64,000 nt of DNA from Scilla litardierei. Taxonomy: Eukaryota; Streptophyta; Magnoliopsida; Asparagales; Asparagaceae. Under the pieces are notes generated by a model. The model did not search any database. It was given only the letters and a program-made list of their open reading frames with translations, and was not told the origin of the DNA. Numbering within the stretch: the first letter of the stretch is position 1; each line of letters begins with the position of its first letter. Shown piece after piece: positions 18,763 to 29,728 of the stretch. Position numbers and translations under genes: made by a program. The stretch is from positions 155,468,714 through 155,532,713 of the forward strand of contig CM061142.1 in the NCBI GenBank assembly GCA_030789695.1. The letters are read 5' to 3'.

Positions 18763-21700
18763 CTATATCTCGGATTCACCCATAATCCCCAATTCTCGAC
18801 GTAACCGCACAAAGGAGTCCTCCTTTAGGGGTTTCGTGAAAATATCGGTGATTTGCTTCTGGGTTTCAACGTACACTAATATGATGTCCTTTTTAGCAAC
18901 ATGATCATCTAAGAAATGGTGTCGGACATCTATGTGTTTCGAACGGGAATGGTGTACCGGGTTCTTGGAAAGACATATTGCACTTTGGTTGTCAACCATG
19001 ATAGGGCAAGTATCACAGTTTATACCAAAGTCTTTAAGTGTGTGTCTCATCCAAAGAACTTGAGCACACGCGGCACCGACGACAATGTATTCCGCATCGG
19101 TGGTTGAAAGTGATACGGAATTTTGCTTCTTGGAAAACCAAGAGACAAGGGAATTTCCTATAAAATGGCAAGTGCCACTAGTACTTTTCCTGTCGGATTT
19201 GCATCCCGCATAATCTGTGTCACTATATGAGATTAACTCATATGTGCTAGATTTTGGATAAAGTAATCCAAAATCAAGTGTATAACTTAGATAACGGAAA
19301 ATACGTTTTACCGCTACTAAGTGTGACTCCTTAGGTTGAGACTGATAACGAGCACATACGCATACGGTAAACATAATATCGGGCCTACTTGCGGTAAGAT
19401 AAAGTAAACTACCAATCATACCTCGATATAGACGAATGTCTACATCTTTACCGCCCGTATCCTTATCAAGATGCGTAGTCGTGCTCATTGGAGTCTTTTT
19501 CCCGGAGGCACTCTCCATTCCAAATCGCTTTAGCAACTCCACCGTATAATTCGTTTGGTGGATGAAGATTGCATCGTCCATTTGGCGAATTTGGAGACCT
19601 AAGAAATATTTGAGCTCACTCATGTGGCTCATCTCAAATTGTTCCTTCATCACATTAGAAAACTCTTCGTAAAGAGCAAAGTTAGTAGCACCGAAAATGA
19701 TATCATCAACATATATTTGAACTAAAATTATATCATTATTCGAATGCTTAACAAAAAGTGTAGAATCGGCTTCTCCCATTTTAAAATTCAAATCCAAAAG
19801 AAAATTCTTTAGGCGATCATACCATGCTCGAGGAGCTTGTCTCAAACCGTAAAGCGCTTTCTTTAGTTTAAAAACATGATTTGGAAATTTTTCATTAATA
19901 AAGCTCGGAGGTTGAGAAACATAAACTTCCTCAACAACATCTCCGTTTAAAAATGCACTTTTTACATCCATTTGAAATAGTTTGAAATTTTTATGGCATG
20001 CAAAAGACAATAATAATCTAATTGATTCTAATCTAGCTACCGGAGCGAAGGATTCTTCGAAATCAATACCTTCCTCTTGACGGTAGCCTTGAGCAACTAA
20101 CCGAGCTTTGTTCCGGACGACGACATGATTTTCGTCGGTTTTGTTCTTGAAGATCCACTTTGTCCCTATGACGGTGTGATTCTTCGATGGCAATGGAACA
20201 AGCTCCCAAACCTCATTCCTCTTGAATTGAATGAGTTCCTCCTCCATGGCTAAGATCCAAGCACCATCTTCGCACCTTCATTAACATTCTTTGGCTCTAT
20301 CGAGGAGGCAAAGGCACAATGAGCGAAGTAGTTCACTTGCGATCTCGTCTTGACACTATCATGGATATTGCCAATGACTTGCTCATGAGGATGGTCACGA
20401 ACGGTATGAAGCTGTTTGAGAATACCTTGATCACTATGAACATTCTCAACAACTTCATTAGTTGGGTTAGTCTCAATAGAATCAATAGAATCATTAGAGT
20501 TAGAATTACCAATTGAATCACATAAGACATCCATAAAGTCATCATCATTAGTAATTCTAGTTGGAACAAATCCTTCATTAAATGACACATGAAGCGATTC
20601 CTCGATCGTTGAGGTTCGTTTGTTGTATATCCGGTAGGCTTTGCTACGCGAAGAATATCCAACAAAAATCCCCTCATTGGATCTTGGATCGAATTTGTCC
20701 AAACTACCATACGTGTTCTTAATAAAACATTTTGAACCAAAAACACGAAAATGTTTAACTTGAGGCAACCTACCAAACAACAATTCATAACAAGTTTGTT
20801 TAGTGCCGGGCCTTAAAAGTATTCTATTAAACACATAGCAAGCGGTGTGTACCATTTCCGCCCAAAATTGATGGCCAAGTTGGCTATCATCAAGCATAGT
20901 GTGAGCACACTCCACAAGTGTCCTATTCTTTCTCTCAACTACACCATTTTGAGGAGGTGCACGAGGGAAAGAGAAGGTGTGTGTAATACCAACTTCATCA
21001 CAAAATGTCTCAAAAGACTCATTCTCAAATTCCCCTCCATGATCACTACGAATAGTGACAATGGTGGTTCCAATGAGATTTTGTACTTTCTTAACAAAAA
21101 TTGTGAAGTTTTCAAAAGCTTCATTTTTATTACATAATGAAAATACCCAAGTAAACCTAGAAAAGTCATCAACGATGATAAGCCCATATCTAGCATTACC
21201 TAATGAAGCAACTCTAGTTGGCTCAAATAAATCTAGATGTAATAGCTCTAGTGGCCGTTTAGAAGAAATGCTTTTCTTAGGTTTAAATGAAGATTTTGGA
21301 AGCTTGCCTCGTTGACACGAGTCACAAAAGCTTTTCTTTTGAAAGACAAGCTTAGGGAAGCCTCTAATAGAATTTAACTTGAAAAGCTTAAAAAGTGTTC
21401 CAAAGTTCACATGACCAAAACGTCGATGCCATAAGTGTTGTTCACTTGTGTTGGCAATAAGACATTGTTCATGTGATCTTGGAAGATCTAGGATATATAT
21501 ATCCTTAAGACGTGTGCCGGAAAACAATAATTCATTATTATCTTTTCTTAAAATATGGCACATTCCTTTCGCAAAGTTAACTTTGTAACCTTTGTCACAA
21601 AGTTGACTTATTGAAATAAGATTGTGGTTTAATCCTTTAACAATGTAAACATCACATATAAGGGGTTTAGAAGGATTACCCACTTTTCCAACACCTATGA

Positions 21701-21878
21701 TAGTTCCGCTCTCGTTGCCTCCAAATACGACGCGGTTTCCATTTGCAATGGGCACCACTCCGGAGAGCAATTGAGCGTCACCCGTCATGTGTTTTGAACA
21801 CCCGCTATCGAGTATCCAATTCCCCTTGGAGCTAAATTTAAATTTGTTGCTCCTTTTCTTTTTCTTTTCCTTGAGTAC
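18763..21878 (-). pseudogene. pol of inner SIRE (protease, integrase, RT, RNase H)
   Basis: Reading leftwards: protease motif WILDSGCSKHMTGD (near 21800); integrase zinc finger (HLWHRRFGH ... CDSCQRGK) and catalytic core (LDLFEP, IRSDHGGEFE, PPQNGVVERKNRT); RT ([47 protein letters not shown]); RNase H ([25 protein letters not shown]), ending in GIMGESEI at 18763. This is the copia domain order. A frameshift near 20285 separates integrase from RT: the first frame stops at 20250 and the RT frame runs from 20247 onwards. All catalytic motifs are otherwise kept, so the damage is recent. The frame opens at GTACTC (21878) straight after an in-frame TAG. Confidence 0.93.
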
Positions 21879-21937
21879 CTAAAGATAGAAAATTTCATAT
21901 CATGGTACCCAAGGTCATTGGGTCCAAAAGATTAGAC
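21879..21937 (-). other. Possible 59-nt intron at the gag-pol boundary
   Basis: The segment starts GTCTAA (the TAA ends gag) and ends CTATCTTTAG (that TAG is an in-frame stop before pol). Removing it joins gag ...TWLPK to pol VLKEKKKKRS in phase 0. The outer copy has the same arrangement at 28466-28523. It is short for a plant intron and the donor is weak, so this is a hypothesis; frameshifting or reinitiation are alternatives. Confidence 0.35.
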
Positions 21938-24181
21938 CTTTGGAAGCCAAGTCCAATTGGACTTAGACTTCCCCACATAATTTCTACTATGCACAACATC
22001 CGAAAAATAAGCATTCATGTAAACTTGTTTTTCATCCATGCTTGTGTCCTTTGGGCTCCAAATAGTGAATATTTTGGGAGCCCTCATCCTATTGGGTGCA
22101 TGCATGCGACGTTGATTTCTACGTGATGCATGTTGTGGATAGGCATAAGGGACATGATGGAATGGTGCATGTGGATAATTATTCATACGATGACGTGGGT
22201 GAACATATGCATGTGGGGGAACACATGCGTGAGGGTGTCTCACATGGTGTGCACGTGCCCATGAACGTGTAGCATAGAAACCATCATATGTGTGAGCCGG
22301 TGGAGTAGGACGTGTGTTCCTACGTGGTATGGTATCGGTGTACATGTAGGCATGGCCCTTCTTTGGAGGTCCACCCAAAGTGGGTTTCTTTCCAAAAGAC
22401 GGCGTGGACGAGGTGGAGGCACCATTGGTAGATGAACTACCAATAGAGTGTTTGCTACCACTCGTTGAGGCATCGGAAGTTGACCTAACAAAAGTAGTGG
22501 CCGACTTGGATGACTTTCCCAAAGTATACCCCAAACCAACATGGTGATTGGCCGGAGGTAAGACACTTAGGATATTATCCAAATAGCCCTTACCCTTATT
22601 GAATTCATTGATTCGGCCTAATGTGTTCTCATATTTCTCGGTGAGAGAACGCAAAGAAGTATCCAAAGTGGATACTTGCGATGTGAGCACATAAACACGA
22701 GATTTAAGACTTTCATTCTCAATACTCAAAGTCGAGTTTCGAGAAGTCAAATCCTCTATCTTATGTTCTTCCGGATCCTCAATGCTAACATGTTCAAGTT
22801 GAGTCTTGAGATTAACAATCTCATTCTTCAACTCTTCAACAACGGTGTCGTTGTTGGTGATGATAGTTTTAGGCGAGGTTTGGATGATAGCTAAATCATC
22901 TTTTACTTTAGTATACCTATTTACTAATTTAGTATACTTAGACCACAATTGAGAATTAGCATTCCTAAGGTCATCCATGGTTACCTCATCGCCTTCGTTG
23001 TCGCTATCATCGGAAGAGGAAGATCCTTGATTATGCTCCTCTCTTGCCATGAAGCACATGTGCGCTTGCTCCACTTGCTCATCGTTCGACTCTCCGCTTG
23101 AGGAATCCTCGGAGTCGGTGAATGTTGCTCTGACAAGTCCCTTTTTGTACCCCTTTTTGTACTTCTTGGACTTATCGAATTTCGGCACCTTCCACTTCTC
23201 CTTTTGCTTATTTAGAGGACACTCCGCTTTCATGTGTCCTGGCTTATTGCACTTGAAATACAAAGGAGAGGAGGAGGCGTTAGAAGAACCAAATTTAGCT
23301 TTGTCCTTATAGTTACCTTTTCAGAAGAAACGGTTGAACTTCTTGGCCATGAGTGCCATGGACTCCAAGTCCAACTCGTTTTCCGAGTCTTCATCATCGG
23401 TTGATGTGGAAGTTGATGGAGCGGCCTTGAAAGCAATAGCCTTCTTCTTTGGCTCATTTTGCTTTAGATAGGACTTCATCTTGTCCTGTAACTTAAGCTT
23501 GCTATCCTTGCGAATCTCGTATGACATTAAAGTACCCATTAGTTGAACAACGGTATATGTTTTCATGTCATTACCTTCCTCGATGGCGAAGGTCCGTTTC
23601 TCCCAACTAGAGGGAAGTCCATCGATGATCTTCGAGACTTTCTCCTTTTGGGTGTAGGTTTTGTCGAGAGCCTCCAACTCGTTTGTGATGTCGACGAAGC
23701 GAGCGTAGTACTCCTTCATTTTCTCACCCTGTATCATATGAAACAACTCGTAATCTCTATTAACTACCACGAGTTTAGAGTCTCTTACCCTACTAGTCCC
23801 TTCATGTAATATGAGGAGGGAATTCCATATTTGATATGCACTCTTACATGTGCATATCTTATTGAAATCCTCGGGTTCCAAGGCGCATTGCAAGGCGTTC
23901 ATTGCCTTGGCATTGCTCACTTCCGCGGCGACCTCCGCGGGAGTCCACTTCTCAAAGTCTTCTTCGGTAGGCTCGACGTATTCCTTCATCGTGGCCCTCT
24001 ATAGAGATGCACTCCGGAGGAAAGTTTCCATCCGGCATTTCCAGTACCCGTAGTTGGTACCGTTGAAGAATGGAGGCCTCGTCGAGGAATGTCCTTCTAT
24101 CACCGAAGACGCTCCTTCACGGTTCCTGAAGGTGCTATAGTCGGAAGGTGGACGAACGGTCTTGTTGTCGTTGGCAGACAT
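21932..24181 (-). pseudogene. gag of inner SIRE with two nonsense codons
   Basis: Start MSANDNKTV at 24181. The N-terminal capsid-type region has FNGTNYGYWKCRMETFL and ALEPEDFNKICTCKSAYQIW. A single CCHC knuckle CNKPGHMKAEC follows near 23250, then an acidic Ser-rich stretch, a long coiled coil and a His/Pro/Arg-rich basic tail ending WTWLPKV at 21932. TAG at 24001-23999 replaces a Trp codon that is TGG in the outer copy. TGA at 23323-23321 falls just before the zinc knuckle. The frame is otherwise continuous, so the gene is recently broken. gag and pol are in different frames (see the 21879-21937 entry). Confidence 0.9.
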
Positions 24182-24194
24182 AGCTATAAACTTG

Positions 24195-24206
24195 GCTTTG
24201 ATACCA
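24195..24206 (-). other. Primer-binding site of inner SIRE
   Basis: The minus strand reads TGGTATCAAAGC two bases inside the 5' LTR. This matches the 3' end of initiator tRNA-Met (TGGTATCAGAGC) with one change. Confidence 0.85.
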
Positions 24207-24208
24207 AA

Positions 24209-25957
24209 TGTAATACCCTGCTAAGCTACTGCACAAGTACTAGAGGGGGGGTGAATAGTACTTTAAAATAATTAAGAGGCTAATTCCTAATTACTTGCAA
24301 ACTCTACCAAATAATGCGGAAATGCGGAATAGTAAATAATCGACAACAAATAGAATCAATCGCAAACAAGCAATATTACTGGGTTCGGATCCACCCAAGT
24401 CTCCCCGACTTGTTCCCGGTGATCCTACGTCCCAACCACCCGGATCCCCTCCGGATACTTAAGTTAGAAACCCTAACTCAAGATTTCCACTATGAAATAC
24501 TTGTGAAAAACCTTCACAAGTCAAATCATACACAAAGTAAATTGTGACTCCCACAACCCGGGATCACAACCACACTCTCACAACCGAGAGTGAAACTTAC
24601 AATATGAATTGAAATGAAACAAAACTTCTTACCGACAAAATACCTATGCCTTGAGTAATACTTACGAATTAGGGCAAAGATGATTTTGAGGAAGAAGAAG
24701 TGGCACCAAACCCTAGCTCCAAGATGTAGATCAGCGATGGAGAGCTATGGGGATGTTGGTGACCTAGCATCAAGCACTTGGCTTGGAAGGCTTCACACTC
24801 AATGAATCTCTCTTTGGAAGTAAGAGTGGGGAGAGATTATTGAATGGAATGAAAGAGCTTTGAATGAGCTTGGAATGATTTCTCTTGATCTCTAAACTTG
24901 CAATAATATCAACCTTGACTGCAATGAATGCAGCCCAACAAGTATTTATAAGTTAGAGGAGAGAGAGAAAGAAAAACGTTTCAATTAATGCTCCAACGGC
25001 TCTTTTCTGAACCCAACTAGTCGGTCAAAGAACAACTACCGACCGACTAGTTCATCAACTAGTCGGTCGGTCAATCAACGTATACCGACTAATGAGTGAA
25101 CAGAGAAAAGGTCAAAGCACAGACTAAAGGAACTAGTCGGTCCAAGAAGAGTAGCTGACCGACTAGTTTCACAACTAGTCGGTCGGTTACTCAACTGAGA
25201 CCGACTAACAAATAAAATTGAAGTTTGAGCACAAATTGACTTAGTCGGTCCAAGAACAAATGTTGACCGACTAGTTCATCAACTAGTCGGTCACCAAATG
25301 TGCATAGACCGACTAACGATAAACAGTAAGTCAAGTGAAAATTGGCATGTACAGTAAAACTCAACTAGTCGGTCCAAGAAGGAAAGTTGACCGACTAGTT
25401 CATCAACTAATCGGTCGATCAATGAACACAGACCGACTAATGATAAACAGTAACTAGCTTGGAAAAAACTGACTGAAACTAGTTGGTCCAAGAAGCTTTG
25501 CCGACCGACTAGATCACCATCTAGTCGGCCAGTTCTTCTTCTTGAACCAACTAACATGCACAAGAAGTCCCGAATCGAAGCGCGATGCTTCGAGGAAGAT
25601 TGTATGGACTTCAACTAAGATCCTAGAGCTAAGATATGAGCGTTATGAAGATTTAAACCGTAAGACCTACTCAAGGCTTAACATTCTACCAAAGAAGCTT
25701 AAAGACTATAAATAAAACTTGACGATACCGTCTTCAATAGCTTCAATCGAATCTTCATGACTTCTAAATTGGTCCATAAGCATCAACGAAGCTTTAGGCA
25801 TATGATCACGCGCTTTGAGAAGTCTTGAGACGTCGTAATTGATATTCATATGAATTTGGCGACGATCTCCATAACTGCGCTCACAAAGTGTTAGTTCATG
25901 ATATATTTATGTTTGTTCATCATCCAAAACCAAATCCGGGGAGTCCAATATCCAACA
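24209..25957 (-). repeat. 5' LTR of inner SIRE
   Basis: 1,749 bp, the same length as the left LTR and very similar to it, with scattered single-base differences. TATAAATA at 24950-24943 (minus) is the likely promoter element. The palindrome cluster at 25013-25555 lies upstream of that box in the transcription sense. Confidence 0.95.
25013..25555. repeat. Palindrome cluster (CTAGTCGGTC type), inner right LTR
   Basis: The same units as at 13770-14310. A few arms carry single changes (for example CTAATCGGTC near 25407), so the palindromes mutate singly after insertion. Confidence 0.92.
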
Positions 25958-26869
25958 AGACCGACTAGTTGTCATTGCCTGTACTTCGACCTTTTGGCTG
26001 TTCAACCGTTAGTCGGTCTACGTTGTATCACCGACCGACTAGTTGATGAACTAGTCGGTCAGTGATCCTTCTTTGACCGACTAGTCTGGTTCAGAATAGA
26101 GCCGTTGGGAACTTTTCCAACACGATTTTCCTTGCCTCTATAAATACAAACTTGATTCGTTTGAGGCAAGGTTAGAGGTCCTATTTCCAAGCAATTTCAG
26201 ACCTAAGAGAAGAGCTCTCCCAAGCTATTTCAAAGCTCTCTCTCCCTCACAAGAATCTCTCCCTCTACACCTTGAGCCCTAATTCCTCAAGAGAGATTCT
26301 CTCCATTGTGAGCTTCTCAAGCCAAGAGCTTGATTCTAGTCATCAACTCCACCCTAGGCTTCCATTGCTGGTCATCTTCTTGAAGCTAGGGTTTGGTGAC
26401 ATCTTCTTCCCCAAAATCCATCTTTGCCCTAATTTGGTAAGATTTACTCAAGGCATAGGATTTTGTGGTAAGCATTTCATTTCAATCGTTATTTGAATTG
26501 TGTCTCTCGGGTGTGTGTGAGGGCGTGATCCCGGTTTGTGGGAGTCACATGTCATTTGTATGATTTGGTCTTGTGAAGGTTTTTCACAAGAATTTCATAG
26601 TGCTAAATCTTGAGTTAGGGTTTCTAACTCAAGTATCCGGAGGGGATCCGGGTGGTTGGGACGTAGGATCACCGGGAACAAGTCGGGGAGACTTGGGTGG
26701 ATCCAAATCCGTTACATGCTTTGTTTGCGTATGTTTAATTCTTGTTGATTGTTGTTTATTCCGCATTGTCGTTTGTTCATTGCACAATAGTTAAGAATAA
26801 CTCTCTTAATTATTTTAAGTACTATTCACCCCCTCTAGTACGTGTGCAGTAGCTTAGCAGGGCACTACA
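25958..26869 (+). repeat. 5' LTR of outer SIRE, second part
   Basis: Continues from 12964; the first five bases AGACC are the target duplication. It contains the rest of the palindrome cluster (to about 26095), a TATAAATA box at 26139-26146 and a conserved end GCAGTAGCTTAGCAGGGCACTACA. Confidence 0.92.
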
Positions 26870-26870
26870 A

Positions 26871-26883
26871 TTGGTATCAGAGA
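26871..26883 (+). other. Primer-binding site of outer SIRE
   Basis: TTGGTATCAGAGA directly follows the LTR end and matches the initiator tRNA-Met 3' end, as in most plant copia elements. Confidence 0.85.
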
Positions 26884-26911
26884 CAAGGTTAAAGCTACAA
26901 AGGTTAAAGCT

Positions 26912-28471
26912 ATGACAAACAACGATTACAACGTCTTCAAGGATCGTCACGGATCGTCGTCAGTTATGCAAGGGCAATCCTCTGTCAGGCCTCCTCATTT
27001 CAACGGTACCAACTATGGGTACTGGAAATGCCGGATGGAAACCTTCCTCCGGAGCGCTTTACTTTGGAGAGCCACATTGACGGAGTATGTTGAGCCCGCC
27101 GAACAAGATTTCGCAAAGTGGACTACCGAGGAGGTCGTCGCGGAGGTAAGTAATGCCAAGGCGATGAATGCCTTGCAATGTGCGTTGGAGCCCGAAGACT
27201 TCAACAAGATATGCACATGTAAGAGTGCATATCAAGTATGGAACCAACTCCTCATCTTGCACGAAGGAACGAGTACAGTAAAAGATTCTAAACTCGTTAT
27301 CGCTAACAAAGAATTTGAGTTGTTTCACATGGAACAGGGTGAAACCATGAAGGACTACTATGCTCGCTTCGTGGACACTTCCTCCGATGAAAGCGAGGAT
27401 GGAAGCGAGGATGAAGGCAATGAGGTAACGAACGATGAACTTAAAATAGCCAACGAACAACTTTGGAATAAGTTTTCTAATTTGGCTACTAGATTTATTA
27501 AGACTAAGAATGAACTAGATAGTCTTAAAACTTCGCCTAAACCCATCATCGTCAACAACGACACCGTTGTTGAAGGGTTGAGAAATGAGATTGAAAATCT
27601 CAAATCTCAACTTGAGCATGTTCATGTCGAGGATTCGGATGAACATGTGATAGCAGATTTGACGTCTCAAAACTCAACTTTGAGTATTGAGAATAAAAAT
27701 CTCAAATCACGTGTTTGTGCACTCGCATCGCAATTGTCCACCTTGGATGCTTCTTTGCATTCTCTCACCGAGAAGTATGAGTGCACATTAGGCCGAATCA
27801 ATGAATTCAACAAAGGTAAGGGCCATTTGGACAATATCCTAAATGACTTACCTTCGGCCAATCATCATATTGGCTTGGGGTATAAGTTGGGAGACTCGTC
27901 CAAATCGTCCGCCACCTTTGTTAGGCCAACTTCCGATGCTTCTACTAGTGGGAGTAAACACTTCATGGGTAATTCGTCTACCAATGGTGCTTCTGCTAGG
28001 AACACACCCCCATTTGGAAAGAAACCCACTTTGGGTGGACCTCCAAAGAAGGGTCATGCTTTCATGTATACCATGCCACGTAGGAACACAAATCCTACCC
28101 CACATGTTAGCACATATGATGATTTCTATGCTCCGCATCCACGAGCACGTGCACACCATGTGAGACACACTCATGCACGTGTTCCTCCACATTCATATGC
28201 TCATCCTCATTCCCATATGAAGAATTATCATCATGCTCCATTGCATCACGTTCCTTATGCCTATCCACGACATGCATCACGTAGAAATCAACAACGCATG
28301 CATGCTCCCAATAGGAATAGGGCTCCCAAAATCTTCACTATTTGGAGCCCAAAGGACACAAACATGAATGAAAAACAAGTGTATATGAACTCTTATTTTA
28401 TGAATGTCGTTCATAATGATAATTATGTGGGGAAGTCTAAGTCCAATTGGACTTGGCTTCCAAAAGTCTAA
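26912..28471 (+). CDS. gag of outer SIRE with internal in-frame deletion
   Basis: A 519-codon open frame without stops, starting at ATG 26912. The capsid-like N-terminal half matches the inner copy (FNGTNYGYWKCRMETFLRSA, ALEPEDFNKICTCKSAY) up to YYARFVD. It then jumps directly to the acidic stretch SSDESEDGSEDEG, skipping about 230 residues, including the region before and the whole CCHC zinc knuckle. The coiled coil, the His-rich basic tail and the end WTWLPKV are kept. An intact frame across such a deletion, in an element with no pol, is unusual. It could be chance in a young copy, or a gag-like protein kept by a non-autonomous lineage. Confidence 0.85.
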   Translation: MTNNDYNVFKDRHGSSSVMQGQSSVRPPHFNGTNYGYWKCRMETFLRSALLWRATLTEYVEPAEQDFAKWTTEEVVAEVSNAKAMNALQCALEPEDFNKICTCKSAYQVWNQLLILHEGTSTVKDSKLVIANKEFELFHMEQGETMKDYYARFVDTSSDESEDGSEDEGNEVTNDELKIANEQLWNKFSNLATRFIKTKNELDSLKTSPKPIIVNNDTVVEGLRNEIENLKSQLEHVHVEDSDEHVIADLTSQNSTLSIENKNLKSRVCALASQLSTLDASLHSLTEKYECTLGRINEFNKGKGHLDNILNDLPSANHHIGLGYKLGDSSKSSATFVRPTSDASTSGSKHFMGNSSTNGASARNTPPFGKKPTLGGPPKKGHAFMYTMPRRNTNPTPHVSTYDDFYAPHPRARAHHVRHTHARVPPHSYAHPHSHMKNYHHAPLHHVPYAYPRHASRRNQQRMHAPNRNRAPKIFTIWSPKDTNMNEKQVYMNSYFMNVVHNDNYVGKSKSNWTWLPKV

Positions 28472-28523
28472 TTTCTTAGGACCCAATGTCCTTGGGTACC
28501 ATGGAATGATATTTTATCTTTAG
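28466..28523 (+). other. Possible 58-nt intron after gag (outer SIRE)
   Basis: GTCTAA ... TATCTTTAG, parallel to 21937-21879 of the inner copy. After removal the frame continues VLKDKRRS for about 48 codons to a stop near 28671, because the protease and the rest of pol are deleted. Confidence 0.3.
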
Positions 28524-29080
28524 GTACTCAAGGATAAGAGAAGGAGCATCAAATCAAATTTTAACTCCATATTAAGTTTTTCTAGGTTAAATCCACCATG
28601 GGATACCAACCCTACCAACTCATTGATTTGCAAAGGATCTTTCATTCAAATGGAGTTGATGGTGCTTAAGTGATGCACCAAAGTAGGGGGAGCTTAATGT
28701 TGTAAGTATATTCTTACTTTTGATTTACATTGGTATCCATGTGTGTTAAATGCATCCATTTGTAGATTATATTATGATTGGTATCATTTTGTTTCATTTA
28801 GTATGCTAGAATTGCTTATGCCATTGTTCTATGATGTTCTATCTATTTTTGGCGTAACACTTTTGCATATTACTTTTGGTATCAATTTGCTACTTTTGGT
28901 ATTCTCATTGGATGTATTTGTCTCTGATGTTGATTTCGTCATTCGACGATTTTATGTTGGTTAAATAGAATTCTTTTTTTGGAAACATAGAATTGTTTTC
29001 CATACACTCTATTTAACTAAGAATGTTGAGATTGGAGAATATGTTCCAAAACTCAATAAGTGAACTTGATTTGAGTTTTG
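28524..29080 (+). other. Deleted pol/env region of outer SIRE
   Basis: Sequence just after the pol start joins directly to the 3' noncoding region. No protease, integrase, RT, RNase H or env-like motif remains. The stretch is AT-rich and noncoding. Confidence 0.75.
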
Positions 29081-29082
29081 AG

Positions 29083-29280
29083 GATTTCGGTTTTCGATTT
29101 TCGCCTATGGCTTGGTGATTTCGTATTTCGATTTTCGCCTATGGTTTGATGATTTCGTATTTCGATTTTTGCCTATGGTTTGATGATTTCGTATTTCGAT
29201 TTTCGCCTATGGCTTGGTGATTTCGTTTTTCGATTTTCGCCGATGGTTTATGATTTCGGTTTTCGATTTTCGACTATGGT
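29083..29280 (+). repeat. 34-bp tandem repeat in the 3' region of outer SIRE
   Basis: About six units of the type GATTTCGTATTTCGATTTTC plus GCCTATGGTTTGAT, with one or two changes each. The inner copy has essentially one unit at this place (about 15170-15205), so the array expanded in the outer copy or its lineage. Confidence 0.85.
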
Positions 29281-29714
29281 CATGTTGGCACACTTTGAGT
29301 ATCTTCGCTATTTTACATTCGGTATTTTATTTTGGTGTCATTTGGACCATGATCGTATTCTTCGACTCCCGTGCTTTATTTGTTAGCCATTGGTTTTGTC
29401 GTTGATCTCCTCCCGCTCTTGTTGCTAATGCCAAAGGGAGAGAGATATAATAATGACAATGTGCTAATTGATAATTCAACGCAATTTACCGTGAATCTAA
29501 TTTGATACGTTAGATTCAGGGGGAGTGAAGATATAAAATGTGGATTTAGATCCTATATGTCAATAATTGGTTCATATTTTATATTTCCTTCATCTGCTTG
29601 ATGCGTATGATTAATATTTAATACGAGACTAACATGTCATCAATGCAGGGGGAGTAAGTAAATTTCAATTGAATCATTATTATTGATTATTATTTATGTT
29701 GGTTTGTCATCACC

Positions 29715-29728
29715 AAAAAGGGGGAGAA
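29715..29728 (+). promoter_or_regulatory. Polypurine tract of outer SIRE
   Basis: AAAAAGGGGGAGAA immediately before the 3' LTR start TGTTGAG. A similar GGGGGAGT block lies at 29519-29526 and another near 29648. Confidence 0.9.

Larger units (their letters stand above)
12965..25957 (-). mobile_element. Inner SIRE/Maximus copia element, full length but mutated
   Basis: Two LTRs of equal length (12965-14713 and 24209-25957, 1,749 bp each) bracket gag, pol and an env-like gene on the minus strand. AGACC is duplicated at 12960-12964 and 25958-25962. The uninterrupted target is visible in the outer 3' LTR at about 30535-30545. The primer site TGGTATCAAAGC and the polypurine tract are present. gag has two nonsense codons, pol at least one frameshift and env one frameshift, so the copy cannot encode its full protein set. 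The env-like gene after pol places it in the SIRE/Maximus group. Confidence 0.95.
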
